From: Litoditis marina
Lineage: Eukaryota; Nematoda; Chromadorea; Rhabditida; Rhabditidae
Direction of reading: 5' to 3'
Length of the DNA: 64,000 nucleotides
NCBI GenBank assembly: GCA_964036275.1
Contig: OZ038435.1
Location: forward strand, 15,651,920 to 15,715,919
Shown: piece by piece, positions 49,223 through 60,190 of the stretch
Numbering within the stretch: position 1 is the first letter of the stretch
How the letters are laid out: the number at the start of each line of letters is the position of its first letter
Made by a program: the position numbers and the translations under genes
The notes under the pieces: model-generated
Told to the model about the DNA's origin: nothing
The model's database searches: none
Seen by the model: the letters and a program-made list of their open reading frames with translations, nothing else

Positions 49223-51502
49223 TCAGGCATAAGTCATGTTGTTGAAATAATCTGATACAATCTTACTGGTAACTCCATGTTTGTTGTCGAGTTTTACCAT
49301 TCTCCGAGCGAAGTAACGGTAAACAGCAAAAATGACTCCGCACTGTAGAACGAAAAGAATGAATACAACACAAAATAGTACAGTATATGTCTCTATAGTG
49401 AAAGATGAGTGGAGATTGCTGATTCTCCCGCTTCTCTCGACGTAATCGGTCATATTAGGAACCTGGAAGTATGTTTGTTTCATTGTGTTTGTGTGATTAT
49501 ATTACAGAAGTAGCCTGGTGAATAGGTCAATTGGCTGACTGATTTTATTACAGAAATAGCCTTGTAAATATGTTCACTGGTCAACTAACTAAGACGACCG
49601 TTTCATGTGCACGTGGGTTTCTACAGTACTCCGTTAAACAGTACGACGTTGCTGTGAACGAATAGTTTAATTCCATTTTCATGTACCGGAAACTGAAAGT
49701 TAGATCGGGAGTGCGGAGAGAAATATGTGGTGAAGGAGTGAAAAACTCTTGGATAGTTTAATTTTTAGGTTGATACTAACAGTTAGAACTTTTTGAAACA
49801 AACATCACAATGCCCCTACAACCCGAATTAGTTTTACTCACGTTTCCATACCTTGCAAAACTGATGTGATCGACCACAGAAATTCTGCTCTTGATCAGCG
49901 TATGACCAATTCTCAGACTCGTATCTGAAGGAAGTTGAACCGAGAACACCTGGCCAGGTAGGGAGATAGGTTCAGGATTTAAGTACGGATGTTCCAATTG
50001 ACCTCGTGCACTGGTAGTTGCGACTACTTGCTTCGAGACCATGTTTCTCACCAGCACAAACTATTATCTATAAAACAGGATAAATGACTTCTCTTGCATT
50101 TCGAATGTATGCGAATAGTAAGTTGTTTCTATATTTCATCACCACTACGTTCTAGTCTACATTGTTATTATGAAAAACAATGTACTCGTACGATAAAGTT
50201 AGACGTCGCGCATGTTTTGACAGCATATGTGAATTGAGCGTTCTTACACATCAGAAACTGGGATTAATACGCTACTGCAACGAATTCACCGATATCATAC
50301 ATTACATTCAACTTTTTAATGATAGTTCACGTTTATTCTGCGTTTTGCGCATTTCACTTGTTGATATATGAATGACTAACCGACTTATCCACTTCAACTG
50401 AGTTGTAGACACACCCTTTTCTTTTTTTCATATCGAGTGCGCAGTTGTCTTCTTGGGCAAAAAACTCCGGGCATAGGTCAACATTTCCCAGTTTTTTCCC
50501 AAAAGACTTTCAAATCGGCCACATTATTTGTTAGCCCGAAAAATTGAGAAAGATTCGGATACACGAAATGTCTCTGGTCGCGATCGAACTAGCCAGATGG
50601 GACCATTTGGAGTAGCGAGCTCACCGTACTTTTGTCAACGGTGGGATAACACACCTGTAAATATTTATAGATCTTGAACAATTGTTCTTCATTTCATTTA
50701 AAATGGATATAGACTATGATATTTTCACTCATTTACCCCAATCAAATTCTAGTTTGTCTTTTTTGTATTTTCTGTATTTTTCCGGGTTCCGACGGTTAGT
50801 AACGCGCATGTTGGTCTTATTTGTTTGAGCATGAAAACTATCGACTGTTCTACAAAAACGTATGCGTTTGAGCAAGCTTAAACTGATTGTGATTGTTAGA
50901 TAGATGAAGCTAGTAATCATGAAGTTCAGTGTGTTTTCAGCTGCAAGCAGTACTATGTAATTGCCCTGTTTTATACTCCTAATACATTTTGATAATGATA
51001 TTACCCTATGCACACTGTCAATGCAATCTCATACCAATCTCACCTTGACAAACAGGTGTTTATTGTTCATTGTAGTCACTTCGGCTGTGATAACAGAACG
51101 TGCGTGAGCATGGAATTGGTTGAGAAGAGAATCTGAACAAAATAGTGAATCAATCATAACTTATAATATATGCGAATAGACAACCGTCGTGAATTATTAT
51201 TTATGAAAGTTTTCAAAGAGTGTTTGTTAATTTTCATTTTGACCTAATCTACTTTCACTATTACGTTGAAGTGTTCAGACCAGACCAATTTTTACTCTTG
51301 CTCAACAATTCTGATTAAGTTACAAAGTTTACCTTCAAACCGATTTCCTAAGTTGTTACGAATAAGGTCCCAAAGAGAGCCCTCCTGGTCTACAAGTAAC
51401 GGGTCCGACGCTTTTCCCGCCACAAACAGTTCGTCTACGGATTCCTCCACCTTCTGTTCTATGAATGATCTGAGCGACCTCAGAACAGAATCGATGCGAA
51501 AA
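49223..51502 (-). pseudogene. Family 2 gene B, copy 2, broken third exon
   Basis: Exons 51333-51502, 51044-51132, 50381-50654, 49842-50060 and 49223-49462 match copy 1. Exons 1, 2, 4 and 5 are open, and the membrane helix (VLFCVVFILFVLQCGVIFAV) is intact, unlike in copy 1. The third exon has TAG at 50589-50591 (CTA on +) where copy 1 has CAG. It is also 23 bp shorter than copy 1 (274 against 297 bp), which shifts the frame. The 5' end again runs into satellite, at 51598. Confidence 0.7.
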
Positions 51503-51597
51503 CTGTAATAAAAACGACTAAAATGATTGTCACTGTCATTCAAGCATGTTGTTCATGCACTATTTGGTACACAACAATGGAAAAAGTAAATACGGCC

Positions 51598-53260
51598 TGA
51601 TTTTTCACCCATTTCGGTTTTCCGTGGGACTCCACGGTGATTTGAAAAAATTGATCTACCAACCGTACTATGGTTTTTTGTTGGTTTAATACATCACAAG
51701 TATCAACATACACATTGAAGAGAACAAAATTATTCTATATCCCATTTTACTGCTAATTTTTCACTTATTTTGGTTTTCCGTGGGACTCCACGGTGATTTG
51801 AAACAAATGATCTACCAACCGTACTATTGTTTTTTGTTGCTCCAATACGTCACGAGTATAAACATATACATTAAAGAGAACAGAGTTATTCTATATCCCA
51901 TTTCACTGCTAATTTTACACTCATTTTGGTTTTCCGTGGGGCTCCACGGTGATTTGAAAAAATTGATCTACCAACCGTACTATTGTTTTTTGTTGCTCCA
52001 ATACGTCACGAGTATGAACATATACATTGAAGAAAACAAAATTATTCTATATCCCATTTCACTGCTAATTTTACACTCATTTTGGTTTTCCGTGGGACTC
52101 CACGGTGATTTGAAAAAAATGATCTACCAACCGTACTATTGTTTTTTGTTGCTTCAATACGTCACGAGTATGAACATATACATTAAAGATAACAAAATTA
52201 TTCTATATCCCATTTTACTGCTAATTTTTCACCCATTTCGGTTTTCCGTGGGACTCCACCGTGATTTGAAAAAACTGACCTACCAACCGTACTATTGTTT
52301 TTTGTTGGTTTAATACATCACAAGTATCAACATACACATTGAAGAGAACAAAATTATTCTATATCCCATTTTACTGCTAATTTTACACTTATTTTGGTTT
52401 TCCGTGGGACTCCACGGTGATTTGAAACAAATGATCTACCAACCGTACTATTGTTTTTTGTTGCTCCAATACGTCACGAGTATAAACATATACATTAAAG
52501 ATAACAAAATTATTCTATATCCCATTTTACTGCTAATTTTTCACCCATTTCGGTTTTCCGTGGGACTCCACCGTGATTTGAAAAAACTGACCTACCAACC
52601 GTACTATTGTTTTTTGTTGGTTTAATACATCACAAGTATCAACATACACATTGAAGAGAACAAAATTATTCTATATCCCATTTTACTGCTAATTTTACAC
52701 TTATTTTGGTTTTCCGTGGGACTCCACGGTGATTTGAAACAAATGATCTACCAACCGTACTATTGTTTTTTGTTGCTCCAATACGTCACGAGTATAAACA
52801 TATACATTAAAGAGAACAAAATTATTCTATATCCCATTTTACTGCTAATTCTACACTCATTTTGGTTTTCCGTGGGACTCCACGGTGATTTGAAAAAAAT
52901 GATCTACCAACCGTACTATTGTTTTTTGTTGCTCCAATACGTCACGAGTATGAACATATACATTGAAGAAAACAAAATTATTCTATATCCCATTTTACTG
53001 CTAATTCTACACTCATTTTGGTTTTCCGTGGGACTCCACGGTGATTTGAAAAAAATGATCTACCAACCGTACTATTGTTTTTTGTTGCTCCAATACGTCA
53101 CGAGTATGAACATATACATTGAAGAAAACAAAATTATTCTATATCCCATTTTACTGCTAATTCTACACTCATTTTGGTTTTCCGTGGGACTCCACGGTGA
53201 TTTGAAAAAATGATCTACCAACCGTACTATTGTTTTTTGTTGCTTCAATACGTCACAAGT
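51598..53260. repeat. 156-bp satellite array S3
   Basis: About 11 units. A dimeric higher-order repeat of 312 bp is clear (starts near 52404 and 52716), alternating a unit with TTGGTTTAATACATCACAAG and one without. The left junction equals that of S2. On the right it stops at about 53260 and the related 157-bp satellite begins. Confidence 0.95.
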
Positions 53261-53276
53261 TGAAAGATACCTATAA

Positions 53277-55313
53277 AAGAGAGCAAAGAGAGCAAAGTAA
53301 TTAAATCAATAAACAGTGTGCTATTCTTCATTACTTGACTTTGACTGCCGAATTCCCATTCATTTTGGTCATTTCGTGGGACTCCACGGAAAATTCCCAA
53401 AACGATCTTAGTACTGTAATAATGCATTAGGTCATCGCGATAGATCATACAAATGAATTAATTCAATAAACAGTGTGCTATTCTTCATTACTTGACTCTG
53501 ACTGCCGCACTCCCATTCATTTTGGTCACTTCGTGGGACTCCACGGAAACTTGTAAAAACGATCTTCCTACTGTAATAACGCATTAGGTCATCGCGATAG
53601 ATCATACAAATGAATTAAATCAATAAACAGTGTGCTATTCTAAATTACTTGACTTTGACTGCCGCACTCCCATTCATTTTGGTCACATTGTGGGACTCCA
53701 CGGAAAATTCCCAAAACGATCTTAGTACTGTAATAATGCATTAGGTCATCGCGATAGATCATACAAATGAATTAAATCAATAAAAAGTGTGCTATTCTTC
53801 ATTACTTGACTTTGACTGCCGAATTCCCACTCATTTTGGTCACATTGTGGGACTCCACGGAAAATTCCCAAAACGATCTTAGTACTGTAATAATGCATTA
53901 GGTCATCGCGATAGATCATACAAATGAATTAAATCAATAAAAAGTGTGCTATTCTTCATTACTTGACTTTGACTGCCGAATTCCCACTCATTTTGGTCAC
54001 ATTGTGGGACTCCACGGAAAATTCCCAAAACGATCTTAGTACTGTAATAATGCATTAGGTCATCGCGATAGATCATACAAATGAATTAAATCAATAAAAA
54101 GTGTGCTATTCTTCATTACTTGACTTTGACTGCCGAATTCCCACTCATTTTGGTCATTTCGTGGGACTCCACGGAAAATTCCCAAAACGATCTTCCTACT
54201 GTAATAACGCATTAGGTCATCGCGATAGATCATAGAAATGAATTAAATCAATAAACAGTGTGCTATTCTTCATTACTTGACTCTGACTGCCGCACTCCCA
54301 TTCATTTTGGTCACTTCGTGGGACTCCACGGAAACTTGTAAAAACGATCTTCCTACTATAATAACGCATTAGGTCATCGCGATAGATCATAGAAATAAAT
54401 TAAATCAATAAACAGTGGGCTATGCTTTATTACTTGACTCTGACTGCCGCACTCCCATTCATTTTGGTCACTTCGTGGTACTCCACGGAAAATTCCCAAA
54501 ACGATCTTAGTACTGTAATAATGCATTAGGTCATCGCGATAGATCATAGAAATGGATTAAATCAATGAACAGTGTGCTATTCTTCATTACTTGACTTTGA
54601 CTGCCGAATTCCCACTCATTTTGGTCATTTCGTGGTACTCCACGGAAACTTCCAAAAACGATCTTCCTACTGTAATAACGCATTAGGTCATCGCGATAGA
54701 TCATAGAAATAAATTAAATCAATAAACAGTGGGCTATGCTTTATTACTTGACTCTGACTGCCGAATTCCCACTCATTTTGGTCACTTCGTGGGACTGCAC
54801 GGAAACTTGTAAAAACGATCTTCCTACTATAATAACGCATTAGGTCATCGCGATAGATCATAGAAATGGATTAAATCAATGAACAGTGTGCTATTCTTCA
54901 TTACTTGACTTTGACTGCCGAATTCCCACTCATTTTGGTCATTTCGTGGTACTCCACGGAAACTTCCAAAAACGATCTTCCTACTGTAATAACGCATTAG
55001 GTCATCGCGATAGATCATAGAAATAAATTAAATCAATAAACAGTGGGCTATGCTTTATTACTTGACTCTGACTGCCGAATTCCCACTCATTTTGGTCATT
55101 TCGTGGGACTCCACGGAAACTTGTAAAAGCGATCTTCCTACTATAATAACGCATTAGGTCATCGCGATAGATCATAGAAACGGAATAAATCAATAAACAG
55201 TGTGCTATTCTTCATTACTTGACTCTGACTGCCGCACTCCCATTCATTTTGGTCACTTCGTGGGACTCCACGGAAACTTGTAAAAACGATCTTCCTACTG
55301 TAATATCACATTA
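53277..55313. repeat. 157-bp satellite, related to the 156-bp family
   Basis: About 13 units with a 157-bp period (for example 53314, 53471, 53628, 53785). The consensus has CAATAAACAGTGTGCTATTC and GCATTAGGTCATCGCGATAG. The middle 60 bp align with the 156-bp unit: TCATTTTGGT, then CGTGGGACTCCACGG, then a segment like ACTTGTAAAAACGATCTTCC. Some units have GTGGTACTCCACGG. The last unit fades at 55313. Confidence 0.93.
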
Positions 55314-55610
55314 GGTTATGTGCCATGATCATTTTTTTGGGTAATTGTTGAAGATTCTAGGCAGAATTACTAGTATTTCGTGTTTTCGGGGCTGCTCATG
55401 CTCACTTTTTTCGCCCCGATTTGGAACTAAAAAAGATTTGGAAAAAAAATTCACGTATGTTCACATGCCCGTGTGCGTGTCATTCAATTTGTTGATTGAT
55501 GATACACGTAACACTTATATTAGTTTCTCTTCTAAGTATTTTCATACTGTAACTATTTTAACTAGATCTTTCTATTTTATTCCGTGTTGAACAAAGTGTA
55601 CCTATTTCAG

Positions 55611-55778
55611 GACGAGTTACACGTGCGTCTGAGCCGTGCCAACTGTGCCGCGTGTACGATTCCGAAGAATGCCCTGGGGACCATTCTCAACCGACTGGGA
55701 ACCACCTTCTCCCTGCCGCAACCCGCCAAGGGAAGGAGGGGCATGGGAGGTGGAGGTGGTAGGGGCCGGAGGAAGTAG
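55611..55778 (+). CDS. Orphan terminal exon of an unrecognised gene
   Basis: After CTATTTCAG a 56-codon frame reads DELHVRLSRANCAACTIPK, continues with LNRLGTTFSLPQ, and ends in a basic Gly/Arg tail (GRRGMGGGGGRGRRK) and TAG at 55776-55778. Base composition is clearly richer in G and C, and codons such as CTG and GCC recur, unlike the surroundings. No upstream exon was found in the 300 bp back to the satellite, so the gene may be cut by the satellite or have a distant exon. Function unknown. Confidence 0.5.
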   Translation, partial: DELHVRLSRANCAACTIPKNALGTILNRLGTTFSLPQPAKGRRGMGGGGGRGRRK

Positions 55779-57097
55779 GGAAAGTTAAATTAGAATTTTA
55801 TTCAGTTTTATAGCTGTGTCAAATGTTAAGAGCTTCATTCTACTTACGTGAATCCGAACATGACTCTATTATCCTAATTGGATTGAAGAGGTAGGGGGAC
55901 ATCGAGAAGTTAGTCCTTTTTTCCCGGTTATATAGTAGTATGTTTAGTTTTGTTGTTGTGTGTTTAGTTGTCTATTTGTTGTACGGGGTTGGTGTGGATT
56001 GGAGGAAGTGAGGGAAAACATTCTGACTAGAAAGGGAAAAGTTGAATTTCTGATTTCAACCTTAGTTTTTTCTACATGGGACGTTTTCTAAGCAGTGTTA
56101 TTTGTTTCACTCATGTGACTCTGGGCTTTCACGTCTGGTACGAGGTTAGAAGGAAGTAGGGGTTTTCAATCACTTTCCAAGATTACAATTAAGCTGTAGT
56201 GAAATATTCCGAATTTCGGTTCATATACCGTTTGTATCTGATCAAAATAGGTCACGTGAGTGTTTACAGTTGAACCAGCTGTTTTCTGAGATCCGTTTTT
56301 GTTTATTACTCGTCTGTCTATTTTTTCGCCTACCTCCATTTTTGAGCTCAATACTAGCAATATCGTAGAGTGAACAGTCTTCCCCTCCAATTCTTTGTTT
56401 GTAAGCTAACCTATTATCATGTCAGGTTACTTGTAAAAGCATGTGGAATTTAGAGTTGAGTCATATAGAGTTTTTTTGAAGTTTACTTTATCGATACAAT
56501 ACGTGTTATACAGATTTTATCATCTTTGAATGCGAGTGTTATTGTTTTTAGATATGTAAGGGTATTTTTAATTCTACTTGTTTTTTTGACAGTTGAGTCA
56601 TTGTTCAACTATTTCAACTATGGGTTGTCTCGAAATGCGGTTGTTTTCTGTAACCTCGGTTTGTTGTAGATTTAGTAGCTATTGTCTTTCCTCAGAATCT
56701 TTCATGAATGTTTTACGAAATGTTTTGTTGTGAAGATAATATGATTGATATCCAAAATGTGTGCGTCGAAATTTGTTCATGATAATCCTTCAAATGACCT
56801 AGTTACCCCAGTTGGTAAGAAATCCTTATGTTTGGTCATTAAGTTTTGCTATCACGCTAAGGTTTCCGTTGCGGGGGGAATGTATCGATAGACTCAACCT
56901 CAAACACCCGCTACGCCTAGGAAATACCATGCAGCGAACAACCAATACGTAACTAGAGGTGTAACTGGATTGTAAAGAGTGTGAAATACGAACACAGAGC
57001 TTTCATTCTATCTTAATAGTTAACCAGCGTTCCGAAGTGCCGTAAAAGTGCCTTATCAAGTTGTGATTTACACTCTAGTAAAGGTGAACTCCAATGT
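55779..57097. other. Spacer without recognised gene
   Basis: AT-rich, with T runs. No exon with consistent splice sites seen. Confidence 0.4.
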
Positions 57098-57286
57098 TCT
57101 CGACCAGAGTGCTTATGCTAGAAGATCCAGGCACCTTCAGCCCATCCTGCGTCTCCTCAAACACACGCTATTTCTCTGCTCTTACATCCCGCCGGGATGT
57201 AAGAGACGAGAAATAGTGAGGCAGAGCGAGAGACGCAGGATGAGATGCAGGTGCCGGGATCTTCTAGCACACGTACTCTGACCTTC
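57098..57286. mobile_element. Long hairpin (foldback) element
   Basis: The centre is TTACATCCCGCCGGGATGTAA around 57192. Arms extend outward with matching pieces GCTATTTCTC/GAGAAATAG, CATCCTGCGTCTC/GAGACGCAGGATG and TGCTAGAAGATCC/GGATCTTCTAGCA. About 90 bp per arm with few mismatches. No coding capacity. Confidence 0.75.
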
Positions 57287-58288
57287 TGAAGGTGAACCGT
57301 ATAGTCTGTTTCACGCTTCAGTAGCCCTCTACAGTGAGATCATGAAATATTCAAGGCAATTTTTCGTATCTTCTAGTCATTGGAAATAGCCTAAACTTCG
57401 TGATTTTGTTTTCCACATTGGTCACTACAAGCATAGAATACATTTAGTCTAAAATGGTGTTTGTTGGTTAAATGAATCCGCTTGAAACTTTGGAAGATTA
57501 CTGTAGAAAGTTATCGATGGGTGAAACGAACTATATCTCGCTTCGCATTACTACTTCGCGTGACTTTTATCTCGGCGGGATGTTAGAGCGGAGAACGGAG
57601 AAACAAGGTGGTTCGTTTCAAATCCGAATCAAATTTGGGCTGACAAAAGTGGAAACGAAACATTCCAACTTATTAATGCTTATAAGTTCCGGGAAGCATT
57701 GGTTCGATTTTTGTTCGAGAAGAAATTTTCCAGAAAAATTGAGAACTACCGTGTTCGAAGAGACACAGATTGGAACAGAAAGACGGCGATATTTTCACAT
57801 TGAGTTTTACTAGTACAACTAAATTGACTTGAAATAAATTTAAATAAAGAGGGTGTTTTTAGAAGTCTACAACTTTACGGGCTGTAATCCTATTATACTT
57901 ATTGGCGACAGAGTCCAAGTTGCAACTAGATACAGAGGGATTAGAATAAGAAAAAGAAAGAAAAGAGAGAAGTCTATTTGCATAATCTGTTGGGCTACAC
58001 AGGTACAAACAAACGAACCAGAGTAAGTTTTCTCACAAACCGCGGTAAACTCCTACGTTTTCGGGATCAAACGATGGTTACAGAACCTAACAAGTATGTT
58101 GCCAAACAAAAGTTGTTTTTACAGGAAAACCATCTTGTTGAAACAGTGTAGTACAGGTAAACGGTCGACAAACCCTGTATATAAAGAGGTAGCTAGGGGC
58201 TGTCTGATATTTCTACCTGTCCTGTTGTGTTTCTACTTCTTCAATCGAGTTTGGTTCAGTACATCTATTAGTATGGTACGTTGAACAA
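57287..58288. other. Spacer without recognised gene
   Basis: An unsupported ORF of 113 codons (57472-57813) lies here. It has no splice sites, paralogue or motif that I recognise, and ends in ordinary AT-rich sequence. A short A/G-rich stretch is near 57950. Confidence 0.35.
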
Positions 58289-58396
58289 CAACAATTTCAA
58301 GAACTTTATTAATATCGTGGCTCAATGTTTCACGCATACACCGATTTGTTCGCTTGCGGGGTCGGGACTGCCATCACAGATCCGTTGGTCGGGCTC
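58289..58396 (-). pseudogene. Fragment of the 3' end of gene G
   Basis: It matches 43776-43880: polyadenylation signal, stop codon and the last ~28 codons of the G tail (ending SVYA). It stops abruptly at GGTCGGGCTCGATG and joins the block B3 flank. Confidence 0.75.
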
Positions 58397-58452
58397 GATG
58401 AGTTCTCAATCTTTTATCGACTTTCTGAGCTATTAACTTATTTTTTTCCAAA

Positions 58453-58528
58453 ATGTTGTTGTGGTGTAGTGGGGTTGGACCATGCCTAGCGATCGAATGG
58501 AGTCGGGTTCGATTCCGGTGAGCGCCGG
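58453..58528 (+). mobile_element. tRNA-like element, block B3 flank
   Basis: Copy of 48237-48310 with the same A and B boxes. Confidence 0.5.
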
Positions 58529-58986
58529 TATTTTTGCATTTTGCTTTTGGCTGTAATACTTCAGGACACATCTATCAAATAGATGTAAAATATAATCTTC
58601 AGATAATGAATATCAGGCAGACAATTTTTTGAACGAAATCCATGTTTTTGTTCAAGCGAAAACTAATGAACTTAATAACCATTATGACAATAGATAACAA
58701 ATAGGTTAATTGCACAACCAATAAATCAATCAAACATATTGTCAGTAACTAATTGTCGATAACCAGTCCCTTTTGCTACGCCGCCTTCTTCGATTTACGC
58801 GATTTATGTAATAAAACAAGTTCTATTATGAGAAAAAATCAAATTATATAATTTTGCCGGAAAACTGGTTAATTGTGCTCAAGGACGTATGTACTGATGA
58901 AAATCAGTGTTCAAAACACTATATTTGACTTTTGGACGTTTTTTGGTCGATGTTTTTGCCACGCGTTCTAGCTGGGAACGCAAATT

Positions 58987-59021
58987 CGTGGGACTCCACG
59001 GAATTCCGTGGAAGTCCACGG
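58987..59021. promoter_or_regulatory. Paired satellite dyad, second location
   Basis: Same two dyads and four-base spacer as at 48762-48797, in the duplicated flank of B3. Confidence 0.4.
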
Positions 59022-59447
59022 GCTTAACCATTGGAAAAGGGGCGGGGCTTATATTTTGTATTGGTTGCTAACCAGAGAGAAACTGCTCCCCTCAAAAAAA
59101 CGGAAAGGGCTAAAAATTTCAGGGTACGTTGGTATTGGTTTAAGAATACTATTAGAGGTGATCCTACATACTAATAAATTTTTTAAAGTTTAAAACTTTA
59201 TTATATTTTTTTAACACTTTATTTCCAAAAAAATCTGGATTTAGCTGAAAACTACAAAATGTACTCGGATTTCGTCGAGAAGAGTATTAGTGGGCTTATA
59301 ACGATTGATGTATTTGTTTTTAGTTATCTGATGTCATTCATTACTTTTCAGTACAGCCAGACGACGAACCTTGTTTTGTGCACAGAAACTCGGACGTGAA
59401 TAGTGTGTTGAAGCCATTTGAACTTTTAACAAATCATTGGAGGTTTA

Positions 59448-60190
59448 TTAGGCATAAGTCATGTTTTTGAAATAATCTGATACAATCTTACTGGTAACTC
59501 CATGTTTGTTGTCGAGTTTTACCATTCTCCGAGCGAAGTAACGGTAAACAGCAAAAATGACTCCGCACTGTAGAACGAAAAGAATGAATACAACACAAAA
59601 TAGTACAGTATATGTCTCAATAGTGAAAGATGAGTGGAGATTGCTGATTGTCCCGCTTCTCTCGACGTAATCGGTCATATTAGGAACCTGGAAGTATGTT
59701 TGTTTCATTGTGTTTGTGTGATTTTATTACAGAAATAGCCTTGTAAATATGTTCACTGGTCAACTAACTAAGACGACCGTTTCATGTGCACGTGGGTTTC
59801 TACAGTACTCCGTTAAACAGTACGACGTTGCTCTGAACGAATAGTTTAATTCCATTTTCATGTACCGGAAACTGAAAGTTAGATCGGGAGTGCGGAGAGA
59901 AATATGTGGTGAAGGAGTGAAAAACTCTTGGATAGTTTAATTTTTAGGTTGATACTAACAGTTGGAACTTTTTGAAACAAACATCACAATGCCCCTACAA
60001 CCCGAATTAGTTTTACTCACGTTTCCATAACTTGCAAAACTGATGTGATCGACCACAGAAATTCTGCTCTTGATCAGCGTATGACCAATTCTCAGACTCG
60101 TATCTGAAGGAAGTTCAACCGAGAACACCTGGCTAGGTAGGGAGATAGGTTCAGGATGTAAGTACGGATGTTCCAATTGACCTCTTGCAC
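59448..60190 (-). pseudogene. Family 2 gene B, copy 3, truncated by satellite
   Basis: The last exon, 59448-59687, is intact with the membrane helix (S-R-N context GTISNLHSS instead of GRISNLHSS). Exon 4 runs from 60021 and is cut at about 60190, inside the codons for QLEHPYL, where 156-bp satellite begins without a splice acceptor. Exons 1-3 are absent. Confidence 0.8.

Noticed and set aside
53277..55313. CRISPR array
   Set aside because: The whole 157-bp unit repeats with no unique spacers, in a eukaryotic context.
57472..57813. 113-codon open frame as a single-exon gene
   Set aside because: No paralogue, splice signal or recognisable motif; composition like flanking noncoding DNA.
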